Shown: positions 29,128 to 37,703 of the stretch, in pieces
How the letters are laid out: each line of letters opens with the position of its first letter
How positions within the stretch are numbered: position 1 is the stretch's first letter
Origin: CAVOJV01 sp963696325
GTDB taxonomy: Bacteria; Pseudomonadota; Gammaproteobacteria; Competibacterales; Competibacteraceae
Length of the DNA: 64,000 nucleotides
Reading direction: 5' to 3'
Assembly: GCA_963696325.1 (NCBI GenBank)
Contig: CAVOJV010000065.1
Span: 41,769-105,768 of the forward strand
Translations under genes and position numbers: made by a program
The notes under the pieces: generated by a model
Databases searched by the model: none
The model's input: the letters and a program-made list of their open reading frames with translations, nothing else
What the model was told of the DNA's origin: nothing

Positions 29128-30139
29128 GGTCGTTTGCTGCGCTTGTCAAGAGTGAATGCAGCGCTAGGGCTTCGAGACAGCGACGGCGATGCTGCTCTCC
29201 GCTGCCGGGTGATAGGACCAGACCAGGCAGGCGCAGCCCGTACTCCCGCTCCTCGGTCTCGGCCTTGAGCACCCACTGGCAGAGCTGGGCAAGGCGCGCC
29301 TCGCCCTGCTCGGGCGCCAACAGTTCCCAGTCGAGCCATAATCCGGGACGGCTCTGGTCGGTGAAGCGCTTGACCAGCAACCCCCTCCCCTGGCCGACTG
29401 CCTTCCAAGCGATATGGCGCGGCGAATCTCCGGGCACATAAGCGCGTAGACCTGCGTAGTCCTCGCTACCCATCCCCCACTCCCCGGCGCCACTACCAGG
29501 CAGGTTAGCCGCTTGCGATGGCAGGGGGCGGCGGCCGCGGGGTTGCGGATACACGATGCAGGCTTGTTCAAACTCCAGCCAGCTCCAGGCCTGGAACAAC
29601 CCCAGTGGGAAGCGCGTCAACACCTGCAGGCGGCCCGGCCGCAACAAGCCGCGCCGCTCGGCGGGCATCGTTAAGGTAACCCCAGCGGCGCCCTGGGCTG
29701 GAATGTCAGCGTACTGAGGCAGGCCATGCTTCCCTTGCAGGGCGATGCCATAACGAGGATATGGATCGGGATTGCTCACGCAATAGCTAAAGCTGGCCGC
29801 TTGGCCAGCGAATACGGGATCGACGCTGCCCATCTGCACCTGTAATTCCAGCAGATTGCCATGGCTGCGCCACATGGCGTTGAGGGCCACGGCAGCCAGC
29901 AGGAAGGTGAGCGCGAAACCCATGCTGTTGTTGTAATTGATGGCCCATAAAAACATCACCAGCAGCAGCAGGGCAAACAGATAACCATAGCCGGTGGGCA
30001 GAATGTAGATGCGCTGGCGATCAAGCCGAACAGGGCCGCGTTGAGGACGGTACCGGTGCGTCGCCCAGGCTTCGATCCAGGCCATGGGCGCGAATCTGCC
30101 GCGCCAGAATGCCAGTCGATGGCCAGAAACCCCGCCCAT
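29120..30139 (-). CDS. DUF58 domain protein
   Basis: A 339-residue membrane-anchored protein. Two TM helices lie at about 47-90 (YLFALLLLVMFLWAINYNNS and FALTFLLAAVALNAMW), followed by a beta-rich region and the DUF58 signature YVPGDSPRHIAWKAVGQGRG with VKRFTDQ. DUF58 proteins work with MoxR ATPases in envelope or complex-assembly roles. It starts three bases after the MoxR stop and overlaps TgpA by eight bases, so all three are coupled. A later ATG at about residue 19 (MAWIEAWATHRY) is a possible alternative start. Confidence 0.9.
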   Translation of the reverse strand: MGGVSGHRLAFWRGRFAPMAWIEAWATHRYRPQRGPVRLDRQRIYILPTGYGYLFALLLLVMFLWAINYNNSMGFALTFLLAAVALNAMWRSHGNLLELQVQMGSVDPVFAGQAASFSYCVSNPDPYPRYGIALQGKHGLPQYADIPAQGAAGVTLTMPAERRGLLRPGRLQVLTRFPLGLFQAWSWLEFEQACIVYPQPRGRRPLPSQAANLPGSGAGEWGMGSEDYAGLRAYVPGDSPRHIAWKAVGQGRGLLVKRFTDQSRPGLWLDWELLAPEQGEARLAQLCQWVLKAETEEREYGLRLPGLVLSPGSGEQHRRRCLEALALHSLLTSAANDHG

Positions 30140-30142
30140 ACC

Positions 30143-31099
30143 TTAGTCAGGAATCACTACCGCAGCGATCAGCCGTCTCACCAGTTCACCCTGGGACTGC
30201 TCCAGATGTTCCTCTCCTGGATGCAGGCGGTGCGCGATGACGGTTGGCAATACCGCCTGTAAGTCTTCGGGCAGCACATGATCGCGGTGGTTGAGCATGG
30301 CCCAGGCCCGTGCGGCCCGCAACAGGGCCAGGCCCGCCCGCGGCGACAGACCACCGCGAAACAGGCCGGATTGCCGCGAGAATGCGAGGATAGCCTGCAG
30401 ATAATCCAACAAAACCGGCGCCACATGCACGTCTGGCACCGCTGATTGTAGCTCCGCTAACTGGGGCGGCGACAGGCACACCGGCAGCTGTGCCAAGCGC
30501 TCGCGACGATCCCGGCCCTGCAACAGCGCGCGCTCGGCCTGGGCATTGGGAAACCCCAGTTCGATGCGCATGAGAAAGCGGTCCAGTTGCGACTCCGGTA
30601 GTGGAAAAGTACCCACCTGGGTGCTGGGATTCTGGGTCGCAATGACAAAGAACGGCTCAGGAAGCAGTCGGGTCTCGCCTTCGATGGTGACCTGTCCCTC
30701 CTCCATAGCCTCCAGCAGAGCACTCTGGGTCTTGGGCGTGGCGCGATTGATTTCATCGGCCAGGATAAGCTGGGAAAAAATCGGTCCCGGATGGAATACG
30801 AAAGTGCCTTGCTGGCGCTCATAAATGGCGGCGCCCAGGATATCCGCCGGTAACAGATCGCTGGTGAACTGGATGCGTTGATAGTGCAATCCCAGCACTT
30901 GGGCGAACGCGTGGGCAAGCGTCGTCTTGCCCATGCCGGGCAGATCCTCGATCAACAGATGGCCTCGGGCCAGCAAGCAGGCCAGCGCCAGGCGAATAGC
31001 ACGTTCCTTACCCAGGATGACTGTGCCGATGTTATCGACCGCCGCTTCCAGGCGGCGCTGGCGCTCTTGCGGGAGCGCCTGTGGTTGCGTGGCGAACAT
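30143..31099 (-). CDS. MoxR family AAA+ ATPase
   Basis: A 318-residue AAA+ ATPase. Walker A reads EDLPGMGKTTLA, Walker B reads LILADEINRA, followed by sensor 1 FFVIATQNPSTQVGTFPLPE and sensor 2 GLSPRAGLALLRAA. The start at 31099 (MFATQPQALPQE) is preferred because GAGGGAG lies upstream; the frame opens earlier, at 31177, without a ribosome site. First gene of the MoxR-DUF58-TgpA operon. MoxR proteins act as chaperone-like factors for assembly or metal insertion, partner unknown here. Confidence 0.92.
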   Translation of the reverse strand: MFATQPQALPQERQRRLEAAVDNIGTVILGKERAIRLALACLLARGHLLIEDLPGMGKTTLAHAFAQVLGLHYQRIQFTSDLLPADILGAAIYERQQGTFVFHPGPIFSQLILADEINRATPKTQSALLEAMEEGQVTIEGETRLLPEPFFVIATQNPSTQVGTFPLPESQLDRFLMRIELGFPNAQAERALLQGRDRRERLAQLPVCLSPPQLAELQSAVPDVHVAPVLLDYLQAILAFSRQSGLFRGGLSPRAGLALLRAARAWAMLNHRDHVLPEDLQAVLPTVIAHRLHPGEEHLEQSQGELVRRLIAAVVIPD

Positions 31100-31288
31100 G
31101 TAAGCGTACTCCCTCTTGCTTTGCACGGTATCCCTGTTGCTGGCGGTAATTAGCCGGATCCTAGTCGGGATAATCACCGCGCTGTGGTTATTTTAACAAT
31201 TTTGAGACCCTAGGTTAGAAACTAAAGTTCGTGCTTGCGTAGCAAGATTAATGTTCAGTGAGTTGCCGTTGGGACAATAACGCGCGCG

Positions 31289-32157
31289 TCAATGGTTCGC
31301 CTGATTTTTGCAGCGGGGACTGTATTTGCCGACCCGGAGCTGGTGGATAATCTCCAGCGCCTTGTAATGCGTTTCCAGATCCCCCAGACTGTCAGGCGAT
31401 CGAGTAAATCCGCCGTGTGTCCGTTGCGACATCAGCACAGAATTCACTATATCCGCCGGATACTTGACTCTTAGCCCCAACAGGACGCAGCTAATGACTC
31501 CCGCATAGAGAATGTCGATGTTGGGAGAAAATAGTGAGTCCTCGGTATATTTAAAACCGAAGGAGGCAAGCTGCACTCGATCGATAAAATACTTGGTTTC
31601 CCATAGGCCGGAGAGACCGTTTAGCTCGGCGAGAATGCTGAGCGCCAAATAGGTGTCCAGAAGATTAGGCTTGGCGCCAACTCCGCCTGGACGCGCAAGA
31701 TTACGGACAAAATCTTTTATTTCATCCATCTTCGAGTAACCGACAAAGGTCTTTTGTAAGCGTATCACTCTGAAACTATCCTCCAGCCAGCCTGATAGAG
31801 GCACATTTTTGCCGGCTTGGGGGGAGCGATATGCAACCCCAACAGGCTGTCCAGTAGTTCCAGATCAAGAGTCGGCTCGCCCAGTAGACGAGCGGTGAAT
31901 GCATAATAGTAAAGGTAACTGCTCTGCTGACCGGTTGTTCCCATGATACGTAGATAGTCCATCACCTTGTCGCGGTTCGGGATCTGCCTTTGCACCAGCC
32001 CACAGGCGGCAACCGCGTAGTAGGTATCGTGCAAGTTCGGCTCTTCCAGATCGTCGGTCCGGTAATAGCAGAACCCACCGTTATGGCATTGCCGGCTGGC
32101 TATATAATCGCCTGCCCTGTCTATCGCCTGTTCGATGCGGTTATCTGTAATAGCCAT
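31289..32157 (-). CDS. Prenyltransferase/squalene-cyclase-like alpha/alpha-toroid protein, one frameshift
   Basis: The reconstructed product is about 290 residues. Repeats of the type GDYIASRQCHNGGFCYYR...NLHDTYYAVAACGLV and NLLDTYLALSILAELNGL...THGGFTRSPDSLGDLETHYKALEI fit the alpha/alpha toroid of prenyltransferases and terpene cyclases (QxxxGGF and DTYYA-type blocks). The first frame, starting MAITDNRIEQAIDRA at 32157, ends at 31765; the second continues with GWLEDSFRVIRLQKTF. The join is near 31783, consistent with one missing base. No DXDD-type catalytic motif is visible, so a binding or protein-interaction role is as likely as catalysis. It lies between the MoxR operon and enolase on the same strand. 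Confidence 0.65.
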
Positions 32158-32214
32158 GGTCGAAGCCCCCCATCCAAACCTACCACTAAAATTTAGCTTG
32201 GAGTGCGCGTCTAT

Positions 32215-33480
32215 TCATCTTCCAAACCGCGCCGCCTTGCCGAGTTCCCGTTCGATCTCCAGCAGCCGGTTGTACTTGGCGATGCGTTCAGAACGGCAGG
32301 CCGAACCGGTCTTGATCTGGCCGCCCCCCATGGCGACGGCGAAATCCGCCATGAACGTATCCTCGGTTTCCCCGGACCGATGGGAGATCACGAAGCCCCA
32401 GCCCGCCTTGCGGCACAGATGGATGGCTTCGATGGTTTCGGTGACGGTGCCGATCTGATTGAGTTTGATGAGCACCGCGTTGCAGGCTTTTTCCTCGACC
32501 GCCCGGGCGATGAACTTGGTATTGGTCACCAGAAGATCGTCGCCGACGATCTGGATGCGGCCGCCCAATTCCGCCGTCATGGTCTTGAATCCGGCCCAGT
32601 CGTTCTCGTCGTGGCCGTCTTCGATGGACACGATGGGATATCGATCGAGCCAGGTTTTGAACAGGGCTACCATTTCATCGGCGGTCTTGTCGCCCTGGCC
32701 GCTGCGGGACAAACGGTACTGGCCCTTTTCATAAAAGGAACTGGCCGCCGGGTCGAGGGCGATGGCGATGTCCTGGCCGGATTTATAACCAGTCGCCGCG
32801 ATGGCTTCCACGATCAGATCGCAGGCTTCGTCGTTGCTCTTTAACTGGGGGGCGTAACCGCCTTCGTCGCCGACGCTGGTGCTATAACCCCGCGCCGCCA
32901 GGATCTTGTGCAGGGCATGGAAAGTTTCCGCGCCGTAGCGCAGCGCCTCGGCGAAGTTGGGCGCGCCCACCGGGAAAATCATGAACTCCTGGAAATCCAT
33001 CCCGGAGTCGGCGTGCTTGCCACCATTGAGCACGTTCATCATCGGGATCGGCAAGTGTATCGCGCCGGCCCCGCCGAGATAGGCGTACAACGGCAATCCG
33101 CACGCCTGCGCGGCGGCCCGGGCCACGGCCTGGGAAATCCCCAGCATGGCGTTGGCCCCCAGCTTAGCCTTGTTCTCGGTGCCGTCCAGCTCGATCATGC
33201 GGTAATCGATCTCCGCCTGCCGGCGCGGGTCCATGCCCTTCAAGCCGGGAGCGAGAACCTTGTCGATGTTTTTGATGGCTTTGCGCACGCCCTTGCCGCC
33301 GTAGCGGTTCTTTTCGCCGTCGCGCAGTTCGACCGCTTCGTTCTCGCCGGTGGAGGCGCCGGAGGGCACCGAGGCGGTGCCGACGATGCCGTTGTCGAGA
33401 TGGACGTTGACCCGGACCGTGGGATTGCCGCGCGAGTCGAGGATTTCCAGGGCGTCGATGGCATCAATGCGAATTTTCAT
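32215..33480 (-). CDS. eno: Enolase
   Basis: A 421-residue enolase interconverting 2-phosphoglycerate and phosphoenolpyruvate. It starts MKIRIDAIDALEILDSRGNP after AAAGGAGAG. Conserved: GASTGENEAVELRDG, VGDEGGYAP, SIEDGHDENDWAGF, NAVLIKLNQIGTVTE (catalytic Lys) and SHRSGETEDTFMADFAV with GGGQIKTGS. The gene is not beside pyrG or ftsB, its usual gammaproteobacterial setting. It is the last gene of a minus-strand run that begins with a fluoride riboswitch and an antiporter. Enolase is the classic fluoride-inhibited glycolytic enzyme, so this may be a fluoride-induced extra copy. A perfect hairpin precedes the gene. Confidence 0.96.
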   Translation of the reverse strand: MKIRIDAIDALEILDSRGNPTVRVNVHLDNGIVGTASVPSGASTGENEAVELRDGEKNRYGGKGVRKAIKNIDKVLAPGLKGMDPRRQAEIDYRMIELDGTENKAKLGANAMLGISQAVARAAAQACGLPLYAYLGGAGAIHLPIPMMNVLNGGKHADSGMDFQEFMIFPVGAPNFAEALRYGAETFHALHKILAARGYSTSVGDEGGYAPQLKSNDEACDLIVEAIAATGYKSGQDIAIALDPAASSFYEKGQYRLSRSGQGDKTADEMVALFKTWLDRYPIVSIEDGHDENDWAGFKTMTAELGGRIQIVGDDLLVTNTKFIARAVEEKACNAVLIKLNQIGTVTETIEAIHLCRKAGWGFVISHRSGETEDTFMADFAVAMGGGQIKTGSACRSERIAKYNRLLEIERELGKAARFGR

Positions 33481-33504
33481 GGATCTCTCCTTTGAGTTGA
33501 AATT

Positions 33505-33529
33505 CACCGCTTGAAGGTTTCAAGCGGTG
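33505..33529. repeat. Perfect hairpin between the HAD gene and eno
   Basis: CACCGCTTGAA (33505-33515) and TTCAAGCGGTG (33519-33529) are a perfect 11-bp inverted repeat around a 3-base loop. It lies 25 bases upstream of the eno start. No T-run follows on the minus strand, so it is not a standard terminator; RNA processing, stability or partial attenuation are possible. Confidence 0.6.
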
Positions 33530-33576
33530 GCTGGTTAAAAACGCTAAACTCGCCGTATCGATGCGGCGGGTTATCC

Positions 33577-34047
33577 TCACGACCGCAAGGTCGCCACGAG
33601 CCGCCGGGGATTCCGGAGCAGCTCCAAGGCGGAAAACACATCCCGGACCACGACATCAGCCGCCATGAGAGTAGCGGTGGCCACGCCTTCCTCTCCCAGC
33701 ACGGCGATGCCCAGAGCGGCTTGTTCGAGCATCAACCGGTCGTTGCGCCCGTTGCCAATGGCGACGGTCGCCGGCCCGCCCAACGGGTGAACATAGTCGG
33801 CTTTGGTTACCGCCTGATTTCCCGGAGGGAGAATCACCAGATGGCCATCCATGCCAGCGAGCGCATGGGCGGCCTTCCCAAAGGTATCCGCCGTGACCAC
33901 GTGAAGGTCGAGGCTGCCGGCCAATTCGCCCAAACCGGATTTCACGCCTTCGATCAGGTGCGCCATTCACGGCCAGGGTGCCGTTGTAGTCCAGCACTAG
34001 ATGGGATAGCTGGAGCACCCGAAACCCGGAATCTCGATTTCGATCAC
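33577..34047 (-). CDS. HAD-family phosphatase, two frameshifts
   Basis: The reconstructed protein is about 155 residues: VIEIEIPGFRVLQLSHLVLDYNGTLAVNG, then HLIEGVKSGLGELAGSL, and a C-terminal part with DYVHPLGG and TVAIGNGRNDRLMLEQAALG. LDYNGTL is HAD motif I and GNGRND is motif IV. The likely start is a GTG at 34045-34047 behind GGAGAG, overlapping the MFS stop (GTGA). The frame breaks near 34024 (one missing T) and 33968 (one extra base or two missing). The protein is small, capless and similar to soluble P-type ATPase-like HAD proteins. Substrate unknown. Between the MFS transporter and eno in the putative fluoride operon. Confidence 0.72.
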
Positions 34048-35255
34048 GGTCTTCTCTCCGTGACGGGAGCTGACAGCGGTGGCGGGATCGCATCCCGCAT
34101 CACCCAGTAGTGCAGCAGCAGGGCGGCCAGCAACGCGCAACTGGCCGCGACGCCGAACGCCAGCGCGGGACCGGCGCTCTGCCACAGCCAGCCGAACAGC
34201 AAGGATGCCGGCAACAGCAGCAATCCCGCGGTCAGGTTGAACCAGCCGTAAGCGGTGCCCAGCAATGCGCGGGCGCCAGATCCGCGACCAGGGCCTTTTC
34301 CGCCCCTTCGGTCGCCGCCAGGAACAGACCATAACCGGCGAACAACGGCCACAACAGCCAGGTCTGTCCGCCGTTCAAGCCCAGAATCAGATAGAACACC
34401 CCGTAGATGGCCCAGCCGGAGAGGATCAGCCGCTGCCGGCCCAGGCGGTCGGACAGGGCCGACAGCGGTGTGGAAAACAGCATCGCCACCGTCGAGACCA
34501 GCGCCCACAGCAAGCGGAATCTGATATCGGGCAGGCCCAGTTCCCTGGCGCGCAGCAGCAGGAACATGTTGGACGAGTTGCCCAGGGTGAACAGCGCCAG
34601 CACCAGCAGATAGCGTTTAAAAACCGGCGGGAAACCCTGGAGCGTCCAACTGAACGGGGCGCGCGGCGCTTGCTCGGACGCGGGACGGTTCCCGGATGCA
34701 GAGGGCCAGCACAATGGCGATAGCCCCCGGCACCGCGGTCCACAGAAAAATATCGCGCAGCGGCACATCGAGCGCCAGCAAGCCGGTGGCCAGCAGCGGT
34801 CCGATCACCGCGCCGGCGTTGTCCATCGCCCGGTGCAAGCCGAACGCCAGGCCGCGCTGCGCGGGGTCCACGGACGAGGCCAGCAGGGCATCGCGCGGCG
34901 AGGAGCGCAAGCCTTTGCCCACCCGGTCGGCGAAGCGCAGCGCCAGCACGACCGGCCAGGAGGCGGCAAAGGCCAGCAGCGGGCGGCCCAGGGCGGCCAG
35001 GCTGTAACCGCCGACCACCCAGGGCTTGGTGGAGGCGGTTTTATCGGCCAGCACGCCGGCGAACAGCTTCAGCAGGCTGCTGGTCGCCTCGGCAATGCCC
35101 TCGATGATCCCCAGCGCCTTGGGGCCGGCCATCAGCACCGAGGCCAGATACAGCGGCACCAGGGGATAGATCAGTTCACTGGCGGAGTCATTCAGCAGGC
35201 TGACCAGCCCCAGCAGCCATACCGTGGCGGGCAAGGCCAAGAGGGATTTCAACAA
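34044..35255 (-). CDS. MFS transporter, two frameshifts
   Basis: The reconstructed 12-TM major facilitator is about 404 residues. The N-terminal half has PLYLASVLMAGPKALGIIEG, the loop 2-3 region, and ADRVGKGLRSSPRDALL. The middle reads RYLLVLALFTLGNSSNMFLL and LSDRLGRQRLILSGW; the last helices are LLLLPASLLFGWLWQ and FGVAASCALLAALLL. Frames change near 34650 and 34270. No ATG is seen; the first helix starts at a TTG (35255) in LLALPATVWLLGLVSLLNDS. Sequence style resembles MFS proteins annotated as drug or sugar exporters; substrate unknown. Same strand and close spacing with uspA (28 bases) and the HAD gene (4-base overlap). Confidence 0.78.
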
Positions 35256-35283
35256 GCTTGATTACAGTGGAATCTTTCAGCGC

Positions 35284-35706
35284 CTAGCGCACGACCAGGA
35301 CCGCGCAATGGGCATAGCTGATCACCCGCTTGGTCACCGATCCCAGCAGCCAGCGTTGGATAAAGTTTTTGCCGCGATGTCCCATGACGATAAGGTCGAT
35401 ACCCTCTTGTTCCGCATGGTAAATGATCTGCTCCGCCGGGTGTCCCACCACGATTTCGAAGCGCGGCTCAAGCCCTTGGGCAACGGCCTGCTCCCTCAGC
35501 AGAGCAAACGACTTCTCATAGTGCTCCTGAGCGTTTTCCAGGAGCGCTTCCGTCTCAACATCCTCGGGCGGCTCGGGAGGACTTGCTACCGCCAATACAA
35601 GCAGATTAGCGGCATATTTCCTGGCGAGATCGAGTGCATAGAGATAAGCCTTGCCAGCGGATTCAGAACCATCGTAGGCAATCAGGATTTTCTTTATTTC
35701 TACCAT
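35284..35706 (-). CDS. Universal stress protein (UspA family)
   Basis: A 140-residue single-domain Usp with the opening KKILIAYDGSESAGKAYLYA and the ATP-binding block VMGHRGKNFIQRWLLGSVT-KRV. These fit ATP-binding Usp proteins. It starts 36 bases after the antiporter stop, on the same strand, and lies in the riboswitch-led run. Universal stress proteins are among gene classes reported downstream of fluoride riboswitches. Confidence 0.92.
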   Translation of the reverse strand: MVEIKKILIAYDGSESAGKAYLYALDLARKYAANLLVLAVASPPEPPEDVETEALLENAQEHYEKSFALLREQAVAQGLEPRFEIVVGHPAEQIIYHAEQEGIDLIVMGHRGKNFIQRWLLGSVTKRVISYAHCAVLVVR

Positions 35707-35742
35707 GGCAGTCTCCTCATTACTCGGTTGCGGATGGCTGAT

Positions 35743-36936
35743 TCACAATGGCTGCCGTTGGCGGATTTCCGGGCTGGTGGCCGGGGGCTTATGCAGAAGA
35801 TGATGGGGCAGATAAAAAGCATTCGCGATCAGGGTAGGTACCACCGCGCTGCCGATCACGGTTGCCACTAAAAAGGAGTACTGGCTTTGATCAATGATGC
35901 CGTGCGAGAGGCCAAACAGAGCGGAGATGCTGCCAAAGGTCAGGCCAGTGGACATCAACAACGTGGTGTACATAGCTTCCTTGGTGGGAGAGCCGTATAA
36001 CTTGGTAACTGGATAGATGCCGATAAATTTGGTCACCATCTTAGCCGTGAACAAGATGAAAAAAGCCATTGGGGCGGCCAGCAACGCCGGTATCGAGACA
36101 AAGGAGCCCGCGCGGATAAAATAGAAAGGCGTTAACAGGCCGAAGGTGAGCGTTCGCAGGCGCCGGATCAAGGCATGATCTTTTCCTACCGTGCCAGCCA
36201 GGACCATGCCGATCATATAAGCGGGCAGCACGGCCTCGCTGTCTGCCCAGTTAGCCAGCGCGCCCAGTCCGAACAGACACAGCAGTAAGAATTTCGCCTC
36301 CAGTTCGGAGGGGCGGTCGCCATAGCGCTTGAAAAAGCGAGGTGTAAGCCAGGGCAGCACCGTGAATGCCGCCAAGCTTACAATGACAAAAATCAGGGTC
36401 TTGAAGGTAAACGGGGCAAACATCAGCCCCAACGTCAACACGGTGCCAAGATCGGTGATGAAGCAAGCCGCCAGCACTGTTTTGCCGTAGTCGGTCTTAT
36501 TGAACCCGAACTCCAGCATGACCGCGTAAACCACCGCGACGGAGGTCGTGGAGAGCGCAATACCCGCCAGCCAGCTCGCTTCCTGGCTCCAATCGAGGAA
36601 ATACCACGCTACTGCAGTGCAGCCTAAAAACGGCGCAAAAAAACTAATACACCCGACAGCGGTAGCTTCTTTCCATTTCGCCTTGAAGACCACGGGGTCC
36701 AATTCTGCACCGGCCAGGAACGTCAACAGGATAGCCCCTGTGCCTGATAGGAATTTTATCCACGATTCGTTGGTCCCCAGCAGGGTAGCGCCCAAGAAAG
36801 CGCCGATAATGAGCTGGGCCACGGTGCCGACCACGATTTCTGAAAGTGCAGTCGCTATCCTGAGCCAGATGGAGAGTAAGGTGGCAAGTAACGCCAATCC
36901 CAACCACAACGCCGCAAGTAGCCATACCTCTGTCAT
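35743..36936 (-). CDS. Cation:proton antiporter (CPA2/KefB-like)
   Basis: A 397-residue integral membrane antiporter with about 12 hydrophobic segments, starting MTEVWLLAALWLGLALLATL. Typical blocks: FLSGTGAILLTFLAGAELDP, STTSVAVVYAVMLEFGFNKT, AACFITDLGTVLTLGLMFA, and LTFGLLTPFYFIRAGSFVS. The start at 36936 is chosen for its strong ribosome site (GGAGGGGG, six bases upstream). It is the first gene after the fluoride riboswitch, whose 3' edge lies 155 bases upstream. Sodium/proton-type antiporters are known members of riboswitch-controlled fluoride operons. Confidence 0.93.
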   Translation of the reverse strand: MTEVWLLAALWLGLALLATLLSIWLRIATALSEIVVGTVAQLIIGAFLGATLLGTNESWIKFLSGTGAILLTFLAGAELDPVVFKAKWKEATAVGCISFFAPFLGCTAVAWYFLDWSQEASWLAGIALSTTSVAVVYAVMLEFGFNKTDYGKTVLAACFITDLGTVLTLGLMFAPFTFKTLIFVIVSLAAFTVLPWLTPRFFKRYGDRPSELEAKFLLLCLFGLGALANWADSEAVLPAYMIGMVLAGTVGKDHALIRRLRTLTFGLLTPFYFIRAGSFVSIPALLAAPMAFFILFTAKMVTKFIGIYPVTKLYGSPTKEAMYTTLLMSTGLTFGSISALFGLSHGIIDQSQYSFLVATVIGSAVVPTLIANAFYLPHHLLHKPPATSPEIRQRQPL

Positions 36937-37090
36937 TGCGTTTCCCCCTCCTGTTTCAGACGCCGGTGTTCGCCAGGCAACAAACCTAGGAAAACACCGA
37001 ATTTGCTCGGGACTGTTAGGGGAAGTAGGAGGGCAATAATTTACTGTCAATTCAGACAGTCGCCCACAGTTTCCCTCATCCCGGGAAATC

Positions 37091-37141
37091 CGTAGGCATC
37101 ATCAGCCAATAGGGCGGTTGGAGGAGGAATGCCATCTCCTT
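37091..37141 (-). ncRNA. Fluoride riboswitch (crcB motif RNA)
   Basis: On the minus strand the sequence runs GGAGATGGCATTCCTCC, then AACCGCC, a CTAT loop, and GGCTGATGATGCCTAC. These are the invariant blocks of the crcB/fluoride aptamer in the right order: a GGAG/CTCC stem closing the ATGGCATT loop, the GCC/GGC second stem, and the ATGCC that forms the pseudoknot with GGCAT. It lies 155 bases ahead of the antiporter start. The downstream leader contains CCCTCCT (37027-37033), complementary to the antiporter ribosome site AGGAGGG (36946-36952), a possible translational switch. Confidence 0.95.
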
Positions 37142-37149
37142 GATGAAAG

Positions 37150-37178
37150 ACTCTACACAAGTCTTGTCTGGCTGACAA
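37150..37178 (-). promoter_or_regulatory. Promoter of the fluoride riboswitch transcript
   Basis: On the minus strand TTGTCA (37173-37178) and TAGAGT (37150-37155) are separated by 17 bases, five and four matches to the sigma-70 consensus. Transcription would start a few bases before the aptamer at 37141, which is typical for a riboswitch leader. Confidence 0.55.
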
Positions 37179-37182
37179 GACT
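37160..37182. promoter_or_regulatory. Perfect dyad overlapping the fluoride promoter -35
   Basis: AGTCTTGTC (37160-37168) and GACAAGACT (37174-37182) form a perfect 9-bp inverted repeat with a 5-base centre. It overlaps the -35 element of the riboswitch promoter and lies between it and the divergent crcB. A repressor operator is likely; a short T-rich tract on the plus strand makes a weak terminator a second option. Confidence 0.6.
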
Positions 37183-37310
37183 CTCTTTCCAACTCTAGAC
37201 CATATCTGTGCAACCTTTCAATGCAATCGCTTGGAGTAGAGAACTGCTATATGATGTTCTTTGATAAGCCTTAATCGTTACCTTTCCGAAATACTGCCAG
37301 GTAAATTGCT

Positions 37311-37697
37311 TTGATCACAAAAATAATACTGGTCATGGTGGGCGGCGGTCTCGGTTCGCTGTCCCGTTACGGCCTTACCCTGCTGGCCGCCAACTACATC
37401 GGGGTGAGTTTCCCCTGGGGCACCCTGCTGGCCAACCTGATAGGCTGCTTTCTCATCGGTGTGGGCTTTGCCCTGGCCGATATCAATCTGCTCAGTCCCT
37501 CGGGGCGGCTATTTTTCATGACGGGTTTCCTGGGAGGGCTAACCACCTTTTCGACTTTCGCCCTGGAAACCGTCAATGCTACCCGCGCCGGAACCAAAGC
37601 TATTGCCCTGGCAAATTTCCTCATTAACCACCTCGGTGGAATGATCCTGGTTGGGGTGGGGATGTGGCTGACCCAGTTCGTTTTAAAAGGGGAGTAG
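37311..37697 (+). CDS. crcB: Fluoride efflux channel CrcB (Fluc)
   Basis: A 128-residue protein with four TM helices, matching CrcB/Fluc dual-topology fluoride channels: VMVGGGLGSLSRYGLTLLA, GTLLANLIGCFLIGVGFAL, FFMTGFLGGLTTFSTFALE and a final hydrophobic helix. GxxxRY, the NxxG and the TTFSTF pore motif are all present. The start is a TTG at 37311 or the internal ATG at 37335; the N-terminal helix favours the TTG. Divergent from the riboswitch-led antiporter operon and followed six bases later by the DUF190-CBS gene. No aptamer was seen on its own (plus) strand. Confidence 0.95.
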   Translation: MITKIILVMVGGGLGSLSRYGLTLLAANYIGVSFPWGTLLANLIGCFLIGVGFALADINLLSPSGRLFFMTGFLGGLTTFSTFALETVNATRAGTKAIALANFLINHLGGMILVGVGMWLTQFVLKGE

Positions 37698-37703
37698 CCA
37701 GCG

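Noticed and set aside
37160..37182. Dyad read as a terminator for transcription towards crcB
   Set aside because: The T tract is short and interrupted (CTCTTT), and the dyad coincides with the -35 of the opposite promoter, so an operator fits better.
37183..37310. Second fluoride aptamer for crcB on the plus strand
   Set aside because: None of the conserved blocks (ATGGCATT, CGCC, GATGATGCC) occurs there on the plus strand.
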